Source: Saccoglossus kowalevskii (Eukaryota > Hemichordata > Enteropneusta > Harrimaniidae). Taken from it: a stretch of 15,180 nt of DNA. Numbering within the stretch: position 1 is the first letter of the stretch; every line of letters begins with the position of its first letter. Location of the stretch: the NCBI RefSeq assembly GCF_000003605.2, contig NW_003152882.1, positions 1-15,180 of the forward strand, written 5' to 3'. Below the pieces are notes generated by a model, which saw only the letters and a program-made list of their open reading frames with translations, made no database searches and was not told where the DNA came from. The position numbers and the translations under genes were made by a program. Of the stretch, positions 8,176 through 15,180 are shown in pieces.

Positions 8176-8366
8176 CTGAAAATAACAGAATATAACCATA
8201 AGCCAACTATTATTTGATAACTTTGATATAGCCATTCAAAATAAACATGTGATAACTCTGAATACATTTCAAGATACAATGTATGTATATTGATGATATG
8301 AGGTTAAAAATTGAAAATTATATGCCTAACTATGTTGAAATATAGAGAATATTAATATTGATTTAC

Positions 8367-8762
8367 CTCTTTCACATAAAATATAACGAGTAGAATCACA
8401 TTCTACATCTCGCATACGGAAATGTTCTTTCTTATTCTCCCCACCTCTGACTAAAGCACCACAATGGTACTGACCAGATGGATAGCCATCTTCCCATATA
8501 TCAAATGTTAATAATTCTCCTGAAATCCACGTCCAATTTCCAACATTGTACTGTATCATAGCGAGCCAGAATCGCCACCTTGATTGTGGTAACAATGTAA
8601 GGTTACCCTGGAGGTAACTGTGTTCTTCTGCAGTTTCAATTTCTGCTAGGTAATAACTAACGTCCACCGATTTGCAGTATGCGTCAGCTTCATACCAAGA
8701 GCCTCTTCCAGTTCCCAGGAGATAACACGAGCCTCCAACACTTAATTCATCATCATTACAAA
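8367..8762 (-). CDS. C-type lectin domain exon, unit 2
   Basis: Same 132-residue long-form CTLD as in unit 3, with identical protein sequence, the same phase-1 splice sites and all six cysteines. The one nucleotide difference noticed is silent (GAAAGAA here versus GAAGGAA within NKKEH). The lack of replacement changes, while flanking introns carry indels, fits purifying selection or recent homogenisation. The exon lies 1823 nt downstream of the CCP-3 exon of unit 3 and can be spliced to it in frame. Whether it is an internal exon of one array-wide gene or the first visible domain of a separate paralogue cannot be decided here. Confidence 0.9.
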
Positions 8763-10585
8763 CTACAAATAACAAGCCATGCATGTCAAATTTAAAATAT
8801 ATAGTTTTGTTTATAGTAATATAGCTGGAATATAAACATGTCAGGAATATGATTATGATTGTTTAACATTAAAATGATTGACATTTGTATCTGATCGTCA
8901 AACAAGTATTGAGAGATATTGCTCTGAAACAGCATATATTAAAACAAAATGGCCACCGGTTGGCCATTTTGAATCAGATTGTCAAATCAAAACATCTGTA
9001 TATATACATGTACCGTAGTCATGATGTATATATACAAGCAGCCTGTTGGTTGAGATAGCTCTGCTGTTAGCAATGCACATTTCAATTAAGAACTGAAGAT
9101 ATCATTAGAAAATAAATACTATGTATAGCATCAAAGCAATCAGACTGTTTTCAACAAAAAGTCGAAAATATCACTTTTCACCAAAAATATTCATAAAAAT
9201 TAGAAAATTGAAGATATCGATCATCATGAAATGAACAAATCTGAGAGGTTCACATGTAGTTTTCATATACATGTATGTAATATCAAAGCAATCAGACTTG
9301 AGGTTTTTAACAAGTTGAAAATATCACTTGTTACCAAAAATGACAAAAATATTCATCAAAATTAGAGAATTTGAGATTTTGACATGAAATGAACAAATCT
9401 GCGAAAGAACCATCCAAAGTACTTGCATATCAGATTTGAAAATATTCTGACTTACGGTTTCAGAGAAGAAGTTGAAATTGTAAAGTTGACGACAACGGAC
9501 ACCGGACGACGGCGCCGGACAATCAGTAATATGAACAGCCCCGCTGTGTCGACAGCGGAGCTGAAAATATGAATATATATGTCGAATATATTTGAAAACA
9601 ATCAGTCAAAGCATTTAAGAGATATTGCTCAACAACTGCATTCATTCAAACAAAATGGCCACCAGTCAGCCATTTTGAATCCGTAATGCTTGATTTTTGA
9701 TGATGTAGGTGTCGGGTTTAAATGTAATTGGTCCAGGTATGAATAAGATATAGGTTCGGACGAACACACAAAGAGGCACACACAGAGTTTATTCCAAGAG
9801 CCTCGATTTCAAACAGTGTCTGAACGGGGACTCATAGTCATGACGCTAATTTGTTTTCATGTGGCCAGTATCACAATTTTCGTGCTGATACAGTTACACA
9901 AAAGAAAATGCTAAAGAAATTAACGTAGAGTAACGTAGATAACATACTGATTCTAAAAATGCCACACGGTTTTACCCGTGCATGGTTTATCTCTAATTAT
10001 TATTCATCTGGCATGAAACAATAAAATTTCCTATTCTGCATTCGTTCTGTAACATACATGTATACCCACTTATTCCTCATATGCTGTCACAGTGCAACAT
10101 CATTTCTTTACACTTATGACAACCAGCTTGCAATCTGCTGTAACAACGTTGCACTTCAGTTGGCAAAAGTCACGTGCACAAAACATAAATGAGTGTGAGT
10201 GCATGGATGGGATAAACACTACTTTTGAACACTTTTCTTTGTTCACATCGAACACAAAAGCTCTACTGGTCAACAGAAATAGAATCTCGGCACTGCATGG
10301 CCGCAAAGCATTTGCACAGTACAAAATTTGCCTCATTGTAATTTATCAGAGAATACCTCAAATTTTCCACTCTAACATTTGCTATGCATTGTTGAATAAG
10401 ATCCCCTTACTGTCTTCATGTAGTATTCTATTGTGATAGTATCATGGTAACATATTATCAATCTTCATTCCCCGTAGCTTTTACTCAATCAACTCAAATG
10501 TCAGGTATGTCTACATTATATAAGAAGTTTACTTATATATCCCTCAATCTATGTAGATGTAAATTGGTGAATTTAATGAGCATAC
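8763..10585. other. Inter-unit spacer, units 3 to 2
   Basis: 1823 nt, same content as 3496-5325. The repeat-element-like block is at 8899-9688. The right 440 nt (from 10143) is identical to the matching part of the other spacer. Confidence 0.6.
8899..9688. mobile_element. Non-autonomous element-like block, unit 2
   Basis: Same layout: hairpins at 8945-8971 and 9651-9677, internal tandem modules starting at 9130 and 9282, and a 7-bp stem at 9541-9558. The GC-rich tail has a 7-nt expansion (CACCGGACGACGGCGCC) absent from the other units. Confidence 0.4.
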
Positions 10586-10786
10586 CTGGAATGCAGACCG
10601 GATACGCCGGTTTCCAAAATGCGCCACCGTTGTCTTCCACACATATCAAAGTATCAGATGCAGCTTCAAATCCATCACAGCATTCATAGCTGACTTCAGT
10701 ACCAGGTATGGCAGGAAATGATATGTTTGTTGTATTTATCAGTTTACCATTGGGAGGATGTCCTGGATTGCTACATTGACTTGGCT
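10586..10786 (-). CDS. Sushi/CCP domain 3 exon, unit 3
   Basis: A 67-codon phase 1-1 exon found from splice sites. The acceptor is TTAACATTTAG before AGCCAAGTC and the donor is TCCAG/GTATGC. It encodes one sushi domain: cysteines 5, 36 (or 37), 49 and 65 form the framework, with NGK at 13-15, YECCDGF at 34-40 and Trp58 near the end. Adjacent Cys36-Cys37 leaves one cysteine extra. Sequons are NTT (18) and NIS (21). It is the last domain of the unit. Its phase-1 end joins the next unit's CTLD exon 1823 nt downstream in frame (G plus TT gives Val), so the sequence would read IPV then CNDDELSV. Confidence 0.85.
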
Positions 10787-11269
10787 CTAAATGTTAATAC
10801 CAGGACACAGAATAAAGATTTATACACTGATTGAAGTATGGATACATTAAATAATCAGGATATCAAATTCGTGACCAACAATATAAGATTTATTACACTC
10901 ATATTAATAAATCTGATATTGTAGGAACATTCATCAGATATATATGTAAATTGTCGAAACAATATCCTCAATGGAGACTAAGGTTGCATTATGTCTATAG
11001 TGTGAAGACTCAAATAAAATACAGCTTGGTGAAGAATCGTTTTAACGAAATATTAATCACAATAATAGAATTTGAAGTAAATATTGCTGACCATAGACAT
11101 ATAATACACAGAACAACATGGCATGACACTTGATGTTACTAATATGATACAATGGCCTTGTTTATCAACAACTCAAAATAGCTAAAACACGTTTGTCAAA
11201 AGGGTAACCTGACTATAAGAGTATAATGTAATATGTTATTACAAGATTAAGGAATCAATATTTGTTTAC
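10787..11269 (-). other. Intron between mucin and CCP-3 exons, unit 3
   Basis: 483 nt; carries a small deletion near 11212 and a few substitutions against units 1 and 2. No gene or structured element is seen. Confidence 0.8.
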
Positions 11270-12130
11270 CTGCTGTTGTTTGAAATGATGTTGCAGCATC
11301 TGTAGTAGATTTATGGGGAGTTACAGATGTTGAAGTATGAGGACTAATAATATCAGTTGTTGTTCCCATTGATGTTATTTCAGTACTAGGTGGCAATGTT
11401 GATGACATCAAGTCAGTTGTCAGTTCTAATGATGTGAAATCAGTGGTTGGTTCCAATGATGTGAAATCAGTGGTTGCTTCCAATGTGAAATCAGTGGTCA
11501 GTTCCAATGATGTGAAATCAGTGGTTGGTTCCAATGATGTGAAATCAGTGGTTGCTTCCATGGATATGAAATCAGTGGTTGGTTCTAATGATATAAAATC
11601 AGTGGTTGCTTCCAATGATGTGAAATCAGTGGTTGGTTCCAATGATGTGAAATCAGTGGTTGGTTCCAGTGATGTGAATTCAGTGGTTGGTTCCAATGAT
11701 GTGAATTCAGTGGTTGGTTCCAGTGATGTGAAATCAGTGGTCGGTTCCAATGATGTGAAATCAGTGGTTGGTTCCAATGATGTGAATTCAGTGGTTGGTT
11801 CCAGTGATGTGAAATCAGTGGTCGGTTCTAATGATGTCAAATCAGTGGTTGGTTCCAATGATGTGAAATCAGTGGTTGGTTCCAGTGATGTGAATTCAGT
11901 GGTTGGTTCCAATGATGTGAAATCAGTGGTTGGTTCTAATGATGTGAAATCAGTGGTTGGTTCCAGTGATGTGAATTCAGTGGTTGGTTCCAATGATGTG
12001 AAATCAGTGGTTGGTTCTAATGATGTGAAATCAGTGGTCGGTTCTAATGATGTCAAATCAGTGGTTGGTTCCAATGATATAATGTCAGTAACATACTCAG
12101 CTGTGGAAGTCATTGGTTCAAGTGTAGTTT
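11270..12130 (-). CDS. Mucin-like Thr/Ser/Pro repeat exon, unit 3
   Basis: An 861-nt phase 1-1 exon (287 codons). The acceptor has a T-rich tract ending TTTCAAG before AAACTACAC, and the donor is GCAG/GTAAAC. The layout is an 18-residue lead (ETTLEPMTSTAEYVTDII), 25 repeats of SLEPTTDFT or close variants (24 of 9 residues, one of 8), and a 45-residue Thr/Ser-rich tail ending SFQTTA. The composition suggests an extended O-glycosylated stalk between CCP-2 and CCP-3, with regular acidic Asp/Glu giving negative charge. No cysteine occurs. Compared with units 1 and 2 it lacks the equivalent of one 27-nt and one 24-nt repeat, and several units carry private changes such as EATTDFIS and ISMEATTDF. 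The complementary strand is also open, but that frame is a by-product of the repeat. Confidence 0.86.
11406..12077 (-). repeat. 27-nt coding minisatellite, 25 units (unit 3)
   Basis: A shorter array (672 nt) with only one 24-nt unit and a different order of TTDF/TTEF variants. It keeps the same boundaries and frame as the other two, so the size change is an in-frame whole-unit event. Confidence 0.94.
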
Positions 12131-12255
12131 CTTGAAAAAAAAAGTAATACATTAATCAAACACTGATGATGATGCATCATTAATTGTTGCATGGTTATAA
12201 AACAATTATGATTGTTTTTTACATATCCCACATTTTCTTGTGTAATAGTATTCAC

Positions 12256-12435
12256 CTGTACAATTAGGCATTGTTGTCCATGTCATATTTATACATAGTG
12301 TCAGTGGATCTCCAATCATCTCATATCGTGCTGGATTACATTTCAGTTCAATAACAGTACCATTCTCCACAGGAAAAGTCAAAGAGTAGTCAGCAACTCC
12401 AACATGTGTTGGAAAATCAGGGGTGGGGCAATAGT
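12256..12435 (-). CDS. Sushi/CCP domain 2 exon, unit 3
   Basis: A 60-codon phase 1-1 exon that gives no Met-initiated ORF and was found by translating between splice sites. The acceptor is TTTTCTTAG before ACTATTGCC and the donor is ACAG/GTGAATA. It encodes one sushi domain starting YCPTPDFPTHVG, with cysteines at 3, 33, 48 and 59 and Trp53 (MTW). Sequons are NGT (25), NMT (50) and NCT (58), so this domain could be strongly glycosylated. Unit 3 differs from unit 2 by at least two amino acids (Val to Leu at 19, Ala to Thr at 46), which makes it the most divergent non-repetitive exon among the units. Confidence 0.85.
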
Positions 12436-13177
12436 CTAAGAAAATAAATCAAATACAAGAATCTGTTACACACGGAATGTCTTACAGAGATATGTTGATT
12501 AAGCTACACATACTCATAACCATTAATCAGTATATGGATCATATGTTTATGAAGCCAATTGTTGATATACTCGTGTTCCTGCTTGATGTGTAAAATTTTG
12601 ATGCAATATATAATACACACTTATCAACAAAATAACACAAAAATGGGCATACACATGAGCCATCGCCGAGTTACAAGATGAGCAATTTAAAATTACCAGA
12701 CTTAAGGATCCGCAATTCAAACACTCCTTTTTTAATGAGAAACTACCCTTACTTGTTAATTCAACAAAATACGACCGACCAACCACGCATGTCCAGTACA
12801 AAACACCATATTTTATACAAAATTAAACACATCAACAAGTAAACACTCATTCAAGTGTTCATACTATGATTAAAAAATAAGCAACTATTGGAAGCCAGGC
12901 TCATGGAGAAAGGTCACACAGGAGGTGAAATAGCCAAAAATAAAATGGAATTTAAACACTCTGCATTTATGGCCATCAACACTACTGGTTGTAGTAAACA
13001 CAGCATTTTTTCTGACTTGAATAAAAAAGACATAAGCGGATGAATTGGATCCACTCACATCAATAGATGGTTTTATTTAATTTGGCTATCAGCGATGAAG
13101 GAGACAATATATTTCAATTGTACACATATAACATTGGTGTGAGTTGTGATTCTATTAAACTTTAACAATATACTTGC
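12436..13177 (-). other. GC-AG intron between CCP-1 and CCP-2, unit 3
   Basis: 742 nt. Left of about 12655 it is the odd copy out. Right of about 12730 it matches unit 1 and differs from unit 2, so a switch in relationship lies inside this intron. Confidence 0.75.
13072..13077 (-). promoter_or_regulatory. Possible intronic poly(A) signal, unit 3
   Basis: AATAAA at the matching place in unit 3, with the same downstream GT-rich stretch. Confidence 0.3.
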
Positions 13178-13182
13178 CTTTT
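13170..13182 (-). promoter_or_regulatory. GC splice donor after CCP-1, unit 3
   Basis: Same AAAAG/GCAAGT sequence, intron GC at 13176-13177. Confidence 0.7.
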
Positions 13183-13387
13183 GGTACACACTCTGGAATA
13201 CTGTCACTCCATTTATATCCTGGTTCACATTCATCAATATTGCAAAAAATTGTAGAAGCTCCCATTAATTCATAACCATCATCACATGTAAAACTCAATA
13301 TTTGTTGATATGCAGCTGGATATTCAATATCTGGTGATATTTTTCCATTAGCCAAGTTACCAGGATCAGCACATGTAATTCGGCCAC
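13178..13387 (-). CDS. Sushi/CCP domain 1 exon, unit 3
   Basis: A 70-codon phase 1-1 exon encoding one complement control protein (sushi) domain. The acceptor is TTTTCAG before GTGGCCG. Framework cysteines are residues 6, 35, 49 and 67, with NGK near 14-16, FTCDDGYEL around 33-41 and Trp60 before the last cysteine. A fifth cysteine at 54 has no standard partner. The exon ends AAAAG followed by GCAAGTATAT: a GC splice donor with an otherwise ideal consensus, and the only choice that keeps phase 1. If the donor is ignored, translation adds GKYIVKV and stops at 13155-13157. The upstream open frame with a hydrophobic stretch (LWLCAYILLFSG) looks like a signal peptide but lies in the intron and is not kept in unit 2. 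The intron to the CTLD exon is 193 nt. Confidence 0.87.
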
Positions 13388-13580
13388 CTGAAAATAACAG
13401 AATATAAGCACATAACCATAAGCCAACTATTATTTGATAACTTTGATATAGCCTTTCAAAATAAACATGTGATAACTCTGAATACATTTCAAGATATGTA
13501 TATTGATGATATGAGGTTAAAAATTGAAAATGATATGCCTAACTATGTTGAAATATAGAGAATATTAAATATTGATTTAC

Positions 13581-13976
13581 CTCTTTCACATAAAATATAA
13601 CGAGTAGAATCACATTCTACATCTCGCATACGGAAATGTTCCTTCTTATTCTCCCCACCTCTGACTAAAGCACCACAATGGTACTGACCAGATGGATAGC
13701 CATCTTCCCATATATCAAATGTTAATAATTCTCCTGAAATCCACGTCCAATTTCCAACATTGTACTGTATCATAGCGAGCCAGAATCGCCATCTTGATTG
13801 TGGTAACAATGTAAGGTTACCCTGGAGGTAACTGTGTTCTTCTGCAGTTTCAATTTCTGCTAGGTAATAACTAACGTCCACCGATTTGCAGTATGCGTCA
13901 GCTTCATACCAAGAGCCTCTTCCAGTTCCCAGGAGATAACACGAGCCTCCAACACTTAATTCATCATCATTACAAA
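13581..13976 (-). CDS. C-type lectin domain exon, unit 3
   Basis: This internal exon encodes one long-form C-type lectin-like domain of 132 residues, probably extracellular. The acceptor is TTTGTAG before TTTGTAATG and the donor is AGAG/GTAAAT; both are phase 1, and 396 nt is divisible by three. Six cysteines sit at residues 2, 13, 30, 101, 122 and 130, matching the three family disulfides (2-13, 30-130, 101-122). FWLAM at 65-69 corresponds to the WIGL core. The EPN/QPD position reads YPS (94-96) and the WND position reads MRD (117-119), so the usual calcium and sugar ligands are mostly missing and classical calcium-dependent sugar binding is unlikely. N-glycosylation sequons are NLT (54) and NWT (76). 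An open frame continues upstream to a Met (MHGLLFVV) but crosses the acceptor and is probably intronic. The protein is identical to units 1 and 2; one silent AGG/AGA change was noticed. Confidence 0.9.
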
Positions 13977-15180
13977 CTACAAATAACAAGCCATGCATGT
14001 CAAATTTAGAATATATAGTTTTGTTTATAGTAATATAGCTGGAATATAAACATGTCAGGAATATTATTATGATTGTTTAACATTAAAATGATTGACATTT
14101 GTATCTGATCGTCAAACAAGTATTGAGAGATATTGCTCTGAAACAGCATATATTAAAACAAAATGGCCACCGGTTGGCCATTTTGAATCAGATTGTCAAA
14201 TCAAAACATCTGTATAACATGTACCGTAGTCATGATGTATATATACAAGCAGCCTGTTGGTTGAGATAGCTCTGCTGTTAGCAATGCACATTTCAATTAA
14301 GAACTGAAGATATCATTAGAAAATAAACAATATGTATAGCATCAAAGCAATCAGACTGTTTTCAACAAAAAGTCGAAAATATCACTTTTCACCAAAAATA
14401 TTCATAAAAATTAGAAAATTGAAGATATCGATCATCATGAAATGAACAAATCTGAGAGAGGTTCACATGTAGTTTTTATATACATGTATGTAATATCAAA
14501 GCAATCAGACTTGAGGTTTTTAACAAGTTGAAAATATCACTTGTTACCAAAAATGACAAAAATATTCATCAAAATTAGAGAATTTGAGATTTTGACATGA
14601 AATGAACAAATCTGCGAAAGAACCATCCAAAGTACTTGCATATCAGATTTGAAAATATTCTGACTTACGGTTTCGGAGAAGAAGTTGAAATTGTAAAGTT
14701 GACGACAACGGACACCGGCGCCGGACAATCAGTAATATGAACAGCCCCGCTGTGTCGACAGCGGAGCTGAAAATATGAATATATATGTCGAATATATTTG
14801 AAAACAATCAGTCAAAGCATGTAAGAGATATGGCTCAACAACTGCATTCATTCAAACAAAATGGCCACCAGTCAGCCATTTTGAATCCGTAATGCTTGAT
14901 TTTTGATGATGTAGGTGTCGGGTTTAAATGTAATTGGTCCAGGTATGAATAAGATATAGGTTCGGACGAACACACACAGACGCACACACAGAGTTTATTC
15001 CATGAGCCTCGATTTCAAACAGTGTCTGAACGGGGACTCATAATCATGACGCTAATTTTTTTTCATGTGGCCAGTATCACAATTTTCGTGCTGATACAGT
15101 TACACAAAAGAAAATGCTAAAGAAATTAACGTAGAGTAACGTAGATAACATGCTGATTCTAAAAATGCCACACGGTTTTA
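13977..15180. other. Spacer upstream of unit 3, truncated
   Basis: 1204 nt to the window edge, matching the CTLD-proximal part of the other spacers. The exact same order of sequence continues to the end, so another CCP-3 exon about 600 nt beyond the window is likely. Confidence 0.6.
14113..14894. mobile_element. Non-autonomous element-like block, unit 3
   Basis: Same layout: hairpins at 14159-14185 and 14857-14883, internal modules starting at 14341 and 14494, and a 7-bp stem at 14747-14764. Confidence 0.4.

Larger units (their letters stand above)
5287..10546 (-). repeat. Tandem unit 2 of the ~5.26-kb array
   Basis: This is the middle copy, complete, with five intact exons. It carries private differences from units 1 and 3: a 17-nt deletion in the CCP-1/CCP-2 intron near 7540, an 8-nt deletion near 8190, and a 7-nt expansion in the GC-rich tail near 9505. 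Its mucin exon is almost identical to that of unit 1, whereas its spacer right of about 7540 is the odd one out of the three. Confidence 0.93.
10547..15180 (-). repeat. Tandem unit 3 of the ~5.26-kb array (truncated by window end)
   Basis: This is the rightmost copy and the first in transcription order within the window. All five exons are present and intact. The unit runs off the right edge inside the spacer, at the point matching about 9970 in unit 2, so further units may lie outside. Its mucin exon is 51 nt shorter than the others. Confidence 0.92.

Noticed and set aside
1-15180. Assembly artefact duplicating one locus three times
   Set aside because: The units differ by many substitutions, unit-specific indels and minisatellite length, so they are not plain copies of one sequence. 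Local errors (for example in unit 1 CCP-2) or collapsed extra units remain possible.

Overview
The window is animal (metazoan) genomic DNA. Its coding sequence is split into extracellular-domain exons with GT-AG splice sites, plus one GC-AG intron per unit, and the non-coding DNA is AT-rich. I see no bacterial-type operon, ribosome binding site or RNA gene. A block in the spacers carries GGCC-centred hairpins and a tail rich in CGACGAC/CACCGGCGCCGG that, from memory, looks like short non-autonomous elements common in molluscs. A mollusc or other aquatic invertebrate is therefore my best guess, but it is only a guess.

The window is a tandem array of a unit of about 5.26 kb: unit 1 at about 1-5286, unit 2 at about 5287-10546, and unit 3 from about 10547 to the end, cut before its own downstream boundary. 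All coding exons lie on the minus strand, so transcription runs from high to low coordinates. In transcription order each unit holds five exons: a C-type lectin domain (CTLD, 396 nt), sushi/CCP-1 (210 nt), sushi/CCP-2 (180 nt), a long Thr/Ser/Pro-rich mucin-like exon built from a 27-nt minisatellite (912 nt in units 1 and 2, 861 nt in unit 3), and sushi/CCP-3 (201 nt). Introns are about 200, 750, 120 and 490 nt. A spacer of about 1.83 kb then separates CCP-3 of one unit from the CTLD of the next.

Every exon starts and ends in phase 1, and joining CCP-3 of one unit to the CTLD of the next also keeps the frame. The array could therefore be one gene encoding a repeated CTLD-CCP-CCP-mucin-CCP ectodomain of about 633 residues per unit, or a row of very young paralogues whose first and last exons I cannot see. 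No signal peptide, transmembrane segment or convincing terminal exon is visible. The likely product is a secreted or surface, heavily glycosylated adhesion or recognition protein.

Points of interest are: a conserved GC-AG intron followed by an in-frame stop and an AATAAA, which could give a short CTLD-CCP-1 form; mosaic similarity among units that suggests gene conversion or unequal crossing-over, including a 712-bp tract identical between neighbouring units; minisatellite length change in unit 3; and a frameshifted CCP-2 exon in unit 1.
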